DNA from: Streptomyces sp. PTY087I2
GTDB lineage: Bacteria; Actinomycetota; Actinomycetes; Streptomycetales; Streptomycetaceae
Direction: 5' to 3'
NCBI RefSeq assembly: GCF_001687325.1
Contig: NZ_LZRD01000017.1
Location: 1-64,000 of the forward strand
DNA: 64,000 nt
Part shown: piece after piece, positions 24,970 through 33,748 of the stretch
Layout of the letters: the number at the start of each line of letters is the position of its first letter
Position numbering within the stretch: the first letter of the stretch is position 1
The notes under the pieces: model-generated
Told to the model about the DNA's origin: nothing
The model's input: the letters and a program-made list of their open reading frames with translations, nothing else
Databases searched by the model: none
Translations under genes and position numbers: made by a program

Positions 24970-27252
24970 ATGCAACTCGCCGCGATCATCGTGTCGCTGG
25001 TGCTGACGGTCGTCGGCGTTGCGCTCATCTGCCGAGCCGTCGCGCAGATCTACCGCTTCGTCCGTCTGGGCCAGCCGGTACCAGCAGGCAGCCGCACCGA
25101 CGACCCCAAGGCCCGCACGATCACGCTGGTCAAGGAGTTCCTGGGCCACACCCGGATGAACCGGTGGGGCATCGTCGGCTTCGCCCACTGGTTCGTCGCG
25201 ATCGGCTTCCTGACGCTGCCGCCCACGCTGCTCCAGGCGTACGGCCAGCTCTTCCAGGCCGACTGGGTGCTGCCGATCATCGGCACGTTCCTGCCGTTCG
25301 AGATGTACATCGAGTTCATCGGCCTGATGACGGTCGTGGGCATCGTGGCCCTGATGGTGATCCGGCTGGCGAACCTGCCCTCCCGGGCCGGCCGCAAGTC
25401 GCGCTTCGCGGGTTCGAAGGCCTGGCAGGCGTACTTCGTCGAGTACATCATCCTGACCATCGGCCTCGCGATCCTGGTGCTGCGCGGCCTCGAGGGCGCG
25501 ATCCACCACGTCGAGAGCTACGACGCCGCGTACTTCGTGTCGTACCCGCTGGTGCTCGCCTTCAAGGGGCTGAGCCTCAGCACGCTCCAGACGCTCATCT
25601 ACTTCACCGCGATGATCAAGATCGGCACCTCGCTGATCTGGATGATCACGGTCTCGCTCAACACCAACATGGGTGTCGCCTGGCACCGCTTCCTCGGCTT
25701 CCCGAACATCTGGTTCAAGCGGAACGCCGACGGCGAGGTCGCGCTCGGCGCGCTCCAGCCGATGACGACGGCGGGCAAGGAGATCGACTGGGACGACCCG
25801 GCCGAGGACGCGGTCTTCGGTGTCTCCCAGGTCGAGCAGTTCTCCTGGAAGGGCATCCTCGACTTCTCCACCTGCACCGAGTGCGGCCGCTGCCAGTCGC
25901 AGTGCCCCGCGTGGAACACCGGCAAGCCGCTCTCGCCGAAGCTCCTGATCATGTCGCTGCGCGACCACGCGCACGCCAAGGCCCCCTACCTGCTGGCCGG
26001 CGGCGGCAAGACGATGGAGGGCGAGGAGAAGGCCTCCGAGGAGCAGCTGAAGGACGTTCCCGCGGCCGCCCTCGCCGAGGCCGAGCGCCCGCTGATCGGC
26101 ACCGCCGAGGAGAACGGCGTCATCGACCCGGACGTCCTGTGGTCCTGCACCACCTGCGGCGCCTGCGTCGAGCAGTGCCCGGTGGACATCGAGCACATCG
26201 ACCACATCGTCGACATGCGCCGCTACCAGGTGATGATCGAGTCCTCGTTCCCGTCCGAGGCGGGCACGATGCTCAAGAACCTGGAGAAGAAGGGCAACCC
26301 CTGGGGGCTCGCCAAGAAGGCGCGCGTCGAGTGGACCAAGGAGGTCGACTTCGAGGTCCCGATCGTCGGCAAGGACGTCGAGGACCTCACCGAGGTCGAC
26401 TACCTGTACTGGGTCGGCTGCGCGGGCGCCCTGGAGGACCGGGCCAAGAAGACCACCAAGGCCTTCGCGGAGCTGCTGCACATGGCGGGCGTCAAGTTCG
26501 CGATCATGGGCGGCGACGAGAAGTGCACCGGTGACTCCGCCCGCCGCCTGGGCAACGAGCCGCTGTTCCAGCAGCTCGGCCAGGAGAACGTGGCCATGCT
26601 GAACATGGCGTTTGGCGAGGACTCCGCCGAAGGTGAGGAAGGTGCCCCGGAGACGAAGAAGCCCAAGTCGTCGAAGAAGATCGTCGCGACCTGCCCGCAC
26701 TGCTTCAACACGATCGCGAACGAGTACCCGCAGCTCGGCGGCGAGTACGAGGTCATCCACCACACCCAGCTGCTCCAGCACCTCATCGACGAGGGCAAGC
26801 TGATCCCGGTGACCCCGGTCGAGGGCCTGATCACGTACCACGACCCGTGCTACCTGGGCCGGCACAACAAGATCTACACCCCGCCGCGCGAGATCATCGC
26901 GAAGGTCCCGGGCCTGCGGAACGAGGAGATGCACCGCCACAAGGAGCGCGGCTTCTGCTGCGGCGCCGGCGGCGCGCGGATGTGGATGGAGGAGCGGATC
27001 GGCAAGCGCATCAACACCGAGCGCGTCGACGAGGCCCTCGCCCTCAACCCGGACATCGTCTCCACCGCCTGCCCGTTCTGCCTCGTCATGCTGACCGACT
27101 CGGTCAACGGCAAGAAGAACGACGGCCAGGCCAAGGAGTCCATCCAGGTCGTGGACGTCTCGCAGCTCCTCCTGGAGTCCGTGAAGACGCCCGTCGACCC
27201 GGCCGGTGAGCCGGAGCAGGTGGACGCACCGGAGCCGGAACCGGCAAAGTGA
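24970..27252 (+). CDS. Membrane-anchored heterodisulfide-reductase-like Fe-S oxidoreductase
   Basis: 760 residues. N-terminal helices (about 1-270) include the NarI-like segment MNRWGIVGFAHWFVAIGFLT and WHRFLGFPNIWFKRN. Two 4Fe-4S clusters follow: CTECGRCQSQCP and CTTCGACVEQCP. Two CCG domains come last: WVGCAGALEDRAKK with KCTGDSARRLGNE and CPHCFNT, and YHDPCYLGRHN with GFCCGAGGARMWMEE. The architecture fits an electron-transfer partner that links the quinone pool with a soluble dehydrogenase such as an acyl-CoA or lactate/glycolate enzyme; no partner is adjacent. The 120-bp upstream gap contains three loose copies of CACGCACTCAA but no gene. Confidence 0.9.
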   Translation: MQLAAIIVSLVLTVVGVALICRAVAQIYRFVRLGQPVPAGSRTDDPKARTITLVKEFLGHTRMNRWGIVGFAHWFVAIGFLTLPPTLLQAYGQLFQADWVLPIIGTFLPFEMYIEFIGLMTVVGIVALMVIRLANLPSRAGRKSRFAGSKAWQAYFVEYIILTIGLAILVLRGLEGAIHHVESYDAAYFVSYPLVLAFKGLSLSTLQTLIYFTAMIKIGTSLIWMITVSLNTNMGVAWHRFLGFPNIWFKRNADGEVALGALQPMTTAGKEIDWDDPAEDAVFGVSQVEQFSWKGILDFSTCTECGRCQSQCPAWNTGKPLSPKLLIMSLRDHAHAKAPYLLAGGGKTMEGEEKASEEQLKDVPAAALAEAERPLIGTAEENGVIDPDVLWSCTTCGACVEQCPVDIEHIDHIVDMRRYQVMIESSFPSEAGTMLKNLEKKGNPWGLAKKARVEWTKEVDFEVPIVGKDVEDLTEVDYLYWVGCAGALEDRAKKTTKAFAELLHMAGVKFAIMGGDEKCTGDSARRLGNEPLFQQLGQENVAMLNMAFGEDSAEGEEGAPETKKPKSSKKIVATCPHCFNTIANEYPQLGGEYEVIHHTQLLQHLIDEGKLIPVTPVEGLITYHDPCYLGRHNKIYTPPREIIAKVPGLRNEEMHRHKERGFCCGAGGARMWMEERIGKRINTERVDEALALNPDIVSTACPFCLVMLTDSVNGKKNDGQAKESIQVVDVSQLLLESVKTPVDPAGEPEQVDAPEPEPAK

Positions 27253-27273
27253 CGTAACGCATCGGCGTGATGA

Positions 27274-27308
27274 GCGGCCGGACCTGCCTCGGGGGCAGGA
27301 CCGGCCGC
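27274..27308 (+). terminator. Terminator after Fe-S oxidoreductase
   Basis: Arms GCGGCCGGACCTGCC and GGCAGGACCGGCCGC (one mismatch) form a long stem 21 bp past the stop, followed by TTCTTC on the plus strand. Confidence 0.8.
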
Positions 27309-27385
27309 TTCTTCGTGTCCGGGGGCCGGGGGACTTGTTCATGTCCGGGGGCGGGGGGACTTCTTCGTGTCCGGGAGCCGGAGGG
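27308..27385. repeat. Three tandem copies of a 26-bp unit
   Basis: Units at 27308-27333, 27334-27359 and 27360-27385 each begin CTTSTTCRTGTCCGGG and run into G-rich sequence with a few differences. They lie directly after the terminator stem. The rest of 27386-27532 shows no gene apart from the downstream promoter region. Confidence 0.75.
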
Positions 27386-27532
27386 CGACGGCCGGGGGCG
27401 ACGTGACGACCGCCGCAGAGGAACTGTGAACTCGGACATGTACGCGACGACGTAACTGGAGCATCATGTGCCCCGGAGAACCGTCAGGGCTCCCGGAACA
27501 CCTCCCTCCCCGGCACCGACGCGGGGAGGCAT

Positions 27533-28714
27533 ATGCAGCCCCGAACACCGAACGAGGACCCCGTGCGCCCACGCACCAGCACCGAGCACCCGCAGGCAGC
27601 GGTCACCAGCCGGGTGAGCGCCGCCCTCGCCGTGGGCTGTACGGCCCTGCTGCTGGCGCTCACGGCCTGCACGGGCCCGTCCCCCGCGTCCGCGTCCGCG
27701 TCCGACGGCAAGAACGGCGACACCCCGCCCCCGGCGCAGGCGCGGACCCAGGCGGAGACGGTGAGCACCCCCGTACCCCGCGGCACCGGCAGCCGTGTCC
27801 CGTACGACTTCAACGGCGACGGCCACCGCGACCTGGTCATCGACGACCTGGTGAAGGCCCCCGAGGACAGCCACGGCGACGACGCGGGCATCGGCATCGT
27901 GTACGGCACCGGCGACCGCGACCGCCCCCTGGACCCGGCCACCCGGCAGCTGCTGAGCGCCCGCGCGAACGCGGCGAAGTCCGGCGACACCCTGCCCGCC
28001 GCGTTCGAGTCCGAGGCCGCCTGCGACCTGGACCGGGACGGCTTCACCGACCTGATCGTCTCCACCGACCCCCCGTACAACGGCATCGGCGCCCCGCCCG
28101 TACCGCTCCAGATCCTGTTCGGATCCCCGCAGGGCCTGACGGGCAAGGCGGTCACCCTGCGCATCCCGCAGCAGGCGCGGTACGGCAACGAGTGGCCCGA
28201 GCAGCCGGTCTGCGGCGACTTCGACGGCGACGGCAGGGCCGACCTCGCGGTCACCGCCAGCGCCGGCCAGGTCACGTTCCTGCACGGCCCCTTCACCCGC
28301 GCCGGGGCCCCGCGCAGCGCGGAGCTGCTGCCCGACGGCGGCCCGTACCTGTACGCCCCCGAGCCCCGGTCCGACACCGACGGCGACGGTTACGACGACC
28401 TCGTCGCCGCGGCCCGCCCGCACGCCCCCGGCCAGGCGGGCAAGGGCACCCTCCTCCTCGGCTCCGCGAAGGGCCCGGCACGCCCGGGCGGCGCGTACGC
28501 GTTCACGGCGGAGAACCTCCCCACCGCACCGCTGAAGACGACGGGCACCACCCGCACCACCCTCCTGAACCACGGCGACTACGACGGCGACAAGAAGCCG
28601 GACACGGTGGTGCGGACGTACCGGGGCGAGCGGCAGGACCTGATCGCGCTCTACCCGGCGGGTACCACGGACCGGCCCGTGGTCACCTTCTCCACGGCGC
28701 TGTTCCTCCCCTGA
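27533..28714 (+). CDS. FG-GAP/VCBS repeat lipoprotein
   Basis: 393 residues. An N-terminal lipoprotein signal has a hydrophobic stretch ending LLLALTAC, whose Cys should be lipidated. The exported body has at least four EF-hand-like calcium loops within FG-GAP blades: DFNGDGHRDLVIDD, DLDRDGFTDLIV, DFDGDGRADLAV and DTDGDGYDDLVAA, plus a weaker DYDGDKKPDTVV, giving an integrin-like beta-propeller. ATG 27533 follows GGGGAGGCAT. Function is unknown; such proteins bind ligands or cell-wall sugars. It is monocistronic-looking. Confidence 0.85.
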   Translation: MQPRTPNEDPVRPRTSTEHPQAAVTSRVSAALAVGCTALLLALTACTGPSPASASASDGKNGDTPPPAQARTQAETVSTPVPRGTGSRVPYDFNGDGHRDLVIDDLVKAPEDSHGDDAGIGIVYGTGDRDRPLDPATRQLLSARANAAKSGDTLPAAFESEAACDLDRDGFTDLIVSTDPPYNGIGAPPVPLQILFGSPQGLTGKAVTLRIPQQARYGNEWPEQPVCGDFDGDGRADLAVTASAGQVTFLHGPFTRAGAPRSAELLPDGGPYLYAPEPRSDTDGDGYDDLVAAARPHAPGQAGKGTLLLGSAKGPARPGGAYAFTAENLPTAPLKTTGTTRTTLLNHGDYDGDKKPDTVVRTYRGERQDLIALYPAGTTDRPVVTFSTALFLP

Positions 28715-28820
28715 ACTCCCCCTGCGGGGGCCCGGGGTGCGGCCCCTAGGGGATGTCACAGCTCGGCCGCAATGGCGCCCGGGTTCCCCGGCCCCTCGCT
28801 CCCCGCCCCCGGGGACCAGG

Positions 28821-28826
28821 TACGTT
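28821..28826 (+). promoter_or_regulatory. -10 box of a probably leaderless transcript
   Basis: TACGTT ends six bases before the GTG start of the Yip1 gene at 28833. Spacing of this size is typical of leaderless Streptomyces mRNAs. No clear -35 is visible. Confidence 0.4.
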
Positions 28827-28832
28827 CGACGG

Positions 28833-29813
28833 GTGGCTGGATTCAGGATCGGACGCGGCCGGGACAACCGCACCCCGCAACAACCGCAGCAGCAGCGGCA
28901 GCAGCCGTACGGAGGGCAGGCACCGCAGCCGCCGTACGGTGCTCAGCCGTGGCCGACGGCAGGAGGAGGCCCCGGCAACGGCGCGGCGCCATCGCCGTAC
29001 GGTCAGCCGCAGGGCGGCGCTCCGTACAACGCGGGCGGCTACGCCCCACAGGGCGCTCCGCAGGGTCACGGCGGTCACCAGGGCCACGGCGGTCACGGCG
29101 GTCACGGCGGTCACGGCGAACCGGAGTACTTCGGCGAACCGTACACGGACCCCGCGCCCCACGACCCGTACGCCAACAATCCGGGCCACACGCAGGCGTT
29201 CCGCGTCGACGAGGACCCGTACGGCGACGGCAACACCTACCGCGCCGGTCACGCCCCCGCCCAGCCCGCGGGCCCTCGCCTGCGCTGGAAGGAGCTGCTG
29301 AGCGGCATCGTGATGCGCCCGGGGCCGACGTTCTGGCAGATGCGGGACTACCCGGTCTGGGGCCCGGCGCTGATCGTCACGTTCCTCTACGGCCTGCTCG
29401 CGCTCTTCGGCTTCGACCAGGCGCGCGAAGAGGCGATCAACGCGACGATCTCGACGGCCATCCCGTACGTCCTGTTCACCGGCGTCGGCTTCGTCATCGG
29501 CGGCCTGGTGCTCGGCGCGGTGACCCACACGCTGGCCCGCCAGCTCGGCGGCACGGGCTCGTGGCAGCCGACGGTGGGCCTGTCGATGCTGATCATGTCG
29601 ATGACGGACGCCCCGCGCCTGCTCTTCGCCCTCTTCCTGGGCGGCGAGAACTCCCTGGTCCAGATCGTGGGCTGGCTGACCTGGCTGGCGGCGGGCGCGC
29701 TGTTCACGTCGATGGTGAGCAAGTCGCACGACCTGCCGTGGCCGAAGGCGCTGGGGGCGTCGGCGATCCAGCTGATCGCGCTGCTGTCGATCATCAAGCT
29801 GGGCACGATCTGA
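28833..29813 (+). CDS. Yip1-domain membrane protein with Gln/Pro/Gly/His-rich N-terminus
   Basis: 326 residues from VAGFRIGRGRDNRTPQQ. Residues 1-150 are low complexity (QQ-, YG-, HGGHGGHGG-rich) and probably cytosolic and disordered. Residues 150-326 form a Yip1 domain with five helices: MRDYPVWGPALIVTFLYGLL, IPYVLFTGVGFVIGGLVLGA and IQLIALLSIIKLG. The Yip1 family is implicated in membrane protein organisation but bacterial roles are unclear. GTG 28833 is preferred because the -10 box precedes it; the open frame extends to 28737. A terminator follows. Confidence 0.83.
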   Translation: MAGFRIGRGRDNRTPQQPQQQRQQPYGGQAPQPPYGAQPWPTAGGGPGNGAAPSPYGQPQGGAPYNAGGYAPQGAPQGHGGHQGHGGHGGHGGHGEPEYFGEPYTDPAPHDPYANNPGHTQAFRVDEDPYGDGNTYRAGHAPAQPAGPRLRWKELLSGIVMRPGPTFWQMRDYPVWGPALIVTFLYGLLALFGFDQAREEAINATISTAIPYVLFTGVGFVIGGLVLGAVTHTLARQLGGTGSWQPTVGLSMLIMSMTDAPRLLFALFLGGENSLVQIVGWLTWLAAGALFTSMVSKSHDLPWPKALGASAIQLIALLSIIKLGTI

Positions 29814-29829
29814 GCGAGTGATACAGAGG

Positions 29830-29859
29830 GGCCCCGGAACGCGGAAGCGTTCCGGGGCC
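29830..29859. terminator. Terminator between convergent genes
   Basis: Arms GGCCCCGGAACGC and GCGTTCCGGGGCC pair perfectly around a 4-nt loop and are followed by TTTCT on the plus strand. It also faces the convergent phosphoribosyltransferase gene. Confidence 0.88.
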
Positions 29860-29876
29860 TTTCTCATAGGGCATCC

Positions 29877-30377
29877 CTACGCGTCGAGAACTTGCCCATC
29901 GCGCCGGACGACGGGCTTCTCGACCGACCAGGGGAAGTTGATCCACTGGTCGGTCTTCTTCCACACGTACTCGCACTTCACGAGGGAGTGGGACTTCTCG
30001 TAGATGACGGCGCTGCGGACCTCGGCGACGTGGTCGACGCAGAAGTCATGGACAAGCTTGAGCGTCTTGCCGGTATCAGCGACGTCATCGGCGATCAGAA
30101 CCTTCTTGTCGGAGAAGTCGATCGCGTTGGGGACGGGCGCGAGCATGACGGGCATTTCCAGGGTGGTGCCGACCCCGGTGTAGAACTCCACGTTGACGAG
30201 GTGGATGTTCTTGCAGTCGAGGGCGTAGGCGAGCCCGCCGGCGACGAACACGCCACCGCGAGCGATGCTCAGTACCACATCGGGCTCGTAGCCGTCATCG
30301 GCAACGGCCTGGGCGAGCTCGCGCACGGCGCGCCCGAAGCCCTCGTAGGTAAGGTTTTCCCGCACGTCAGCAGCCAT
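29877..30377 (-). CDS. Purine phosphoribosyltransferase family protein
   Basis: 166 residues. Type I PRTase fold: VVLSIARGGVFVAGGLAYAL, the PRPP loop KVLIADDVADTGKTLKLV and a C-terminal hood WINFPW typical of xanthine-guanine/hypoxanthine enzymes (Gpt/Hpt-like). It should salvage a purine base with PRPP to the nucleotide in the cytosol; base preference is not visible. ATG 30377 lies 6 bp after the dcd stop, so the two nucleotide-metabolism genes are probably co-transcribed. Confidence 0.88.
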   Translation of the reverse strand: MAADVRENLTYEGFGRAVRELAQAVADDGYEPDVVLSIARGGVFVAGGLAYALDCKNIHLVNVEFYTGVGTTLEMPVMLAPVPNAIDFSDKKVLIADDVADTGKTLKLVHDFCVDHVAEVRSAVIYEKSHSLVKCEYVWKKTDQWINFPWSVEKPVVRRDGQVLDA

Positions 30378-30383
30378 GGTCGA

Positions 30384-30959
30384 TCACACCTGGGTCCGAT
30401 GGAAGTTCTGGAAGGACCGCGAGGCGGTCGGCCCGCGCTGCCCCTGGTACCGCGACCCGTACCGCTCGGAGCCGTACGGGAACTCGGCGGACGAGGTCAA
30501 CCGGAACAGACACAGCTGCCCGATCTTCATCCCCGGCCACAGCTTTATCGGCAGCGTGGCGAGGTTCGACAGCTCCAGGGTCACGTGCCCGGAAAACCCG
30601 GGGTCGATGAACCCGGCCGTCGAGTGCGTCACCAGACCGAGCCGGCCGAGCGAGCTCTTGCCCTCCAGCCGCGAGGCCAGATCGTCGGGGAGCGAGATGA
30701 CCTCGTACGTGGACGCCAGCACGAACTCGCCGGGGTGCAGGATGAAGGCCTCGTCCCCCTCGGGCTCGACGGTCCGCGTCAGATCGGGCTGTTCCACCGC
30801 CGGATCGATGTGCGGGTACCGGTGGTTCTCGAACACCCGGAAGTAGCGGTCCAGCCGCACGTCGATGCTCGACGGCTGCACCATCGAAGGGTCGTACGGA
30901 TCGATACGGACTCGCCCGGCGTCGATCTCGGCCCGGATGTCCTTGTCTGAGAGAAGCAC
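30384..30959 (-). CDS. dcd: dCTP deaminase
   Basis: 191 residues. Converts dCTP to dUTP, feeding thymidylate synthesis. Begins MLLSDKDIRAEIDAGRVRID; active-site segments QPSSIDVRLDRYFRVFEN, LEGKSSLGRLGLVTHSTAGF (catalytic Ser and Arg), DPGFSGHVTLELSN and KIGQLCLFRL are all present, and the length is standard. First gene before the phosphoribosyltransferase. Start at ATG 30959; the frame does not extend sensibly upstream. Confidence 0.96.
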   Translation of the reverse strand: MLLSDKDIRAEIDAGRVRIDPYDPSMVQPSSIDVRLDRYFRVFENHRYPHIDPAVEQPDLTRTVEPEGDEAFILHPGEFVLASTYEVISLPDDLASRLEGKSSLGRLGLVTHSTAGFIDPGFSGHVTLELSNLATLPIKLWPGMKIGQLCLFRLTSSAEFPYGSERYGSRYQGQRGPTASRSFQNFHRTQV

Positions 30960-31074
30960 GCCCCGAGGATACGCAGAACGCGCGAGCCCGCCCCAACCGG
31001 ACCACCCGCGCGCCCCTGCTCCACGTCTCCGCGGCAGCCGTTACTGCGGCTCGAACACGGCTTCTCTGCGCCGG

Positions 31075-31248
31075 CTACCGCTTCTCGAACGCCACGGGAA
31101 CGGCCTGCCGCAACCGGGCGCACCGGGGACACCGGATCAACCGCCCCGGCCCGATCCGGTCGGCCCCGAGCTGCTGCATCGGAAACGACGAGGTAGTGAA
31201 AACGTGCCCTTCGGCACAGCGGACGACGGTGCGCTCCATCGACTCCAT
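31075..31248 (-). CDS. Small zinc-ribbon-like protein
   Basis: 57 residues from MESMERTVVRCAEGHVFTTS. Cys/His pattern C-x3-H near the start and C-x2-C in RLIRCPRCARLRQ suggests a single zinc ribbon. ATG 31248 follows GGAAGGGACTTG. It lies between dcd and tRNA-Gly and is too short to assign further. The gap 31249-31484 holds its promoter region and a possible hairpin at 31406-31433, but no other gene. Confidence 0.65.
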   Translation of the reverse strand: MESMERTVVRCAEGHVFTTSSFPMQQLGADRIGPGRLIRCPRCARLRQAVPVAFEKR

Positions 31249-31484
31249 CAAGTCCCTTCCCCAACCGCATATGGACGAGAAAGCCACATTAGGGGATGAA
31301 CAGGACGCCACTCCACGCGGCACTCCGACCACCCACGCTACGCCCCCAACTCCCGCCGATCACACCCCCGTCCACGCTTCCCCGCTGTTCGGGAACACGA
31401 CACGAAGGCCCCACGGCGCATCCGCCGGGGGCCTGACATGGGGTACAGTGTGGAACGATGCAGAGCCGGTGATCGGCATGCTTC

Positions 31485-31558
31485 GCGGGTGTAGTTTAAT
31501 GGTAGAACATGAGCTTCCCAAGCTCAGAGCGCGAGTTCGATTCTCGTCACCCGCTCCA
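31485..31558 (+). tRNA. tRNA-Gly (CCC anticodon), integration target
   Basis: A full cloverleaf is readable: acceptor GCGGGTG/CACCCGC, D arm GTTT...GAAC, anticodon stem TGAGC/GCTCA with loop TTCCCAA and anticodon CCC at 31517-31519, T arm with TTCGATT, discriminator T and encoded CCA at 31556-31558. Reads GGG glycine codons. Its 3' half from 31515 is repeated at 52108 and 58782, so integrated DNA follows while the tRNA itself stays intact. A terminator stem AAGCCCC...GGGGCTT follows at 31564-31590. Confidence 0.96.
31515..31556 (+). repeat. Attachment site, left copy (attL within tRNA-Gly)
   Basis: 42 bp running from the anticodon loop (TTCCCAAGCTC...) to the discriminator and first C of CCA (...CACCCGCTC). 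Identical at all 42 positions to 52108-52149 and 58782-58823. It is the left junction of the integrated DNA. Confidence 0.93.
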
Positions 31559-31825
31559 CATGTAAGCCCCAGGCCAACGGCCCGGGGCTTCTTTGTTGTC
31601 TAGACCTCTTGCGGTGCGGCGTGCCCTCCGCGTGCCCCATCTATCGGGACCGAAGGGCTTGCGCCCAGACCGTCGGCGGGACCAGCGGACGGTTGAAGCA
31701 TCCGCTCAGCACGTCCGGCGCCGGCTTTCAAGACGTTGCCGATCTGCTGCGTGTCGGCCGAGGCTGGGGCGCTTCTGAGCCAGAGATAGCCATTCGCCAG
31801 CGGAGGAGATCCGCCGTGGTCGAAG

Positions 31826-33748
31826 GTGGGGCCTTCATTGGACGGTCCTCGGGGGAGGTGGCAGGTGCCGCTGCTGTCTTGGAAGGCGGGAGTGCCCCGC
31901 GGACGCACACCGGAGTCTGATGCCGGACAGAAGTCGGAGCCCGTTCCCCAGATACCAGTGAACGGCAAGACTGGTCAGCCGCTGGCCTACGTACCCGGCC
32001 AACGCCCCATCCGGTCGGAGTACGCTCGGCGAGATCCAGCACCAAGCAGCAACTCCGTCATTCGGGGGTTGGCTGGCTCCGTGCACGAGCGAGTCAACAG
32101 GATCACGCAAGCACGGGACTGGGTCGGGCGATGGCAGGACAAGATCCAGGGAAGGCCCCAGCGCCCCATTCGAGGTCTAGACGAGTTCACCGGGGAGCCT
32201 CTCGCGCAGTGGGCTCTGGCAAATGTGCTGTACGCGCGAAAGCGGCCGGTGCCGTCCTTCGGATTCGCATTGGCTCCGGTACTCACCCACAGCGTGGCGG
32301 CACGACGGCAACGTCGCCTTCGCTTCACCCTGTTGCTGGCCACGTCCCTCTATATGGCAAGCACTCACCCTCTGGGACTTGCGGCACTCATCCTGGCTGT
32401 GCTGGTCTGGCAGTTCCTCACCGGGCGGGCCGGTCGAGCAGTCATCCGCTGGGGTTTCAGCGCACTGGTTCCGACTGTCCTGCTTGCTGCAGCCCTGCTT
32501 GCCCTCTGGACCTTCGTCAAGCCTCATCAGCCGATGCTGCGCGATGCCGTGGTGGAAGCTCTTATCGTCGCTCCTCACCTTCTCATCGGCGCCACAAGCA
32601 TTCATCTACTTGACCGTTTGGCGTGTCACGCCTATATGCAGTCACTACGGCCTAGCCGCACACAACTGGCCAAACGTCCCTTCCTCGCCCCTTACGCTGC
32701 TAAGAAGATCGCTTCGCACGAAGTCTCAGAGCAGTGGCAAAGCATTGCCTACCGCAGGGAAGGCAATGTAGACCGCTTTGTGGGAGCTGGCCTCGATTCG
32801 TGGATGAGGGGTGCCACCCGCATCCAACTAACGTCAGCTCGCACAAGCGATGAGGAAGAAGACAATCTTTCGGCCACTGATGCGTTCGATCTCGATGCGA
32901 GCCAAAAGTTTGAGGCGGACGAACTCCTGGACAAGGTGCGTGACGAGCTAGAGGAACTTCGCGGAGCTTTGGTTGAAACCCACGCCCTGCCCAACTGCGA
33001 TGTGGCCGAATTCCTAGGGGTTCCAGAGAGTCGATGGAAAAGCTTGGGACAGGGTGGAGGCGGTGTCAGCAAATCAGAGTGGCCGGAAGCCACTGAAATG
33101 TGCACCGAGGCCCGTGACGCGCCAACCGGCCACTTCTCTCGTAGATACCTGGCTGCGCAGGTCATCGCATGGGACGGGCAGATTGTAGTGACAGTCTTCG
33201 CGCACGCTGCGTTGGAAGGCAACACCCTTCACTTCGTCACCCGTCCGCATGTCCACGCCCCATTGACCCCTTCGGCGAACGTTACTCCCGCAAAAGGTTG
33301 GGACCTCGCTAGGAAGCTGGCGGAAGCGCCGCTTCACGCGGTTGGAGACACCGTCGCACTAGCTGCCTGGGCCTACACAGCAGTCGGCCGTGGCCTCGGA
33401 CTGCTGAGCACGGCAGCCACAGCCGCAGCCGCTGTTCGCCCAAGGGGCGACGGCAAGCCCGTAAGCCTTCGAGAGCACTGTGGCCGGGTGACGACTGAAG
33501 ATATGCACCAGACCGAGGACGTGCAGCGCTACGTTTCGATCCTCCAGTCGAGGATGTTCAGCACTGTGAGCGCCTTTCTCGCTGACCACGGCCTGGCCAC
33601 TGGAGAATTCAAACGCCAAGCCATTGCCATCACACAGAACTTCATCAGCGGCGACAACAACCAGGTGAATACCGGAAATATGGGCGGCGGCATGCAACAA
33701 GGCTCCGCGCCTGACGGTCCGGCGAACAGAACCGAAAAGGCGGGATGA
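31826..33748 (+). CDS. Large membrane protein with C-terminal GDNNQVNTG motif
   Basis: Up to 640 residues; the GTG at 31826 is the first in the frame and the true start may be GTG 31958. A central pair or triple of hydrophobic helices lies around residues 165-260 (FTLLLATSLYMASTHPLGLA, ALVPTVLLAAALLALWTFV, VVEALIVAPHLLIGATSIHL). A large soluble part follows, then a short C-terminal segment ISGDNNQVNTGNMGGGMQQG. The same pattern occurs near the N-terminus of the next protein, whose ATG overlaps this stop (ATGA). No family is recognised. It sits between attL and the integrase, a cargo position. Confidence 0.68.
   Translation: MGPSLDGPRGRWQVPLLSWKAGVPRGRTPESDAGQKSEPVPQIPVNGKTGQPLAYVPGQRPIRSEYARRDPAPSSNSVIRGLAGSVHERVNRITQARDWVGRWQDKIQGRPQRPIRGLDEFTGEPLAQWALANVLYARKRPVPSFGFALAPVLTHSVAARRQRRLRFTLLLATSLYMASTHPLGLAALILAVLVWQFLTGRAGRAVIRWGFSALVPTVLLAAALLALWTFVKPHQPMLRDAVVEALIVAPHLLIGATSIHLLDRLACHAYMQSLRPSRTQLAKRPFLAPYAAKKIASHEVSEQWQSIAYRREGNVDRFVGAGLDSWMRGATRIQLTSARTSDEEEDNLSATDAFDLDASQKFEADELLDKVRDELEELRGALVETHALPNCDVAEFLGVPESRWKSLGQGGGGVSKSEWPEATEMCTEARDAPTGHFSRRYLAAQVIAWDGQIVVTVFAHAALEGNTLHFVTRPHVHAPLTPSANVTPAKGWDLARKLAEAPLHAVGDTVALAAWAYTAVGRGLGLLSTAATAAAAVRPRGDGKPVSLREHCGRVTTEDMHQTEDVQRYVSILQSRMFSTVSAFLADHGLATGEFKRQAIAITQNFISGDNNQVNTGNMGGGMQQGSAPDGPANRTEKAG

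Noticed and set aside
24895..27342. An 815-codon minus-strand frame
   Set aside because: Antisense shadow of the Fe-S oxidoreductase; GC-rich genomes leave opposite frames open. No motif is visible.
31406..31433. Hairpin AGGCCCC...GGGGCCT before tRNA-Gly
   Set aside because: It may be a terminator, but no gene ends into it from either side and it lacks a T-run, so no call is made.
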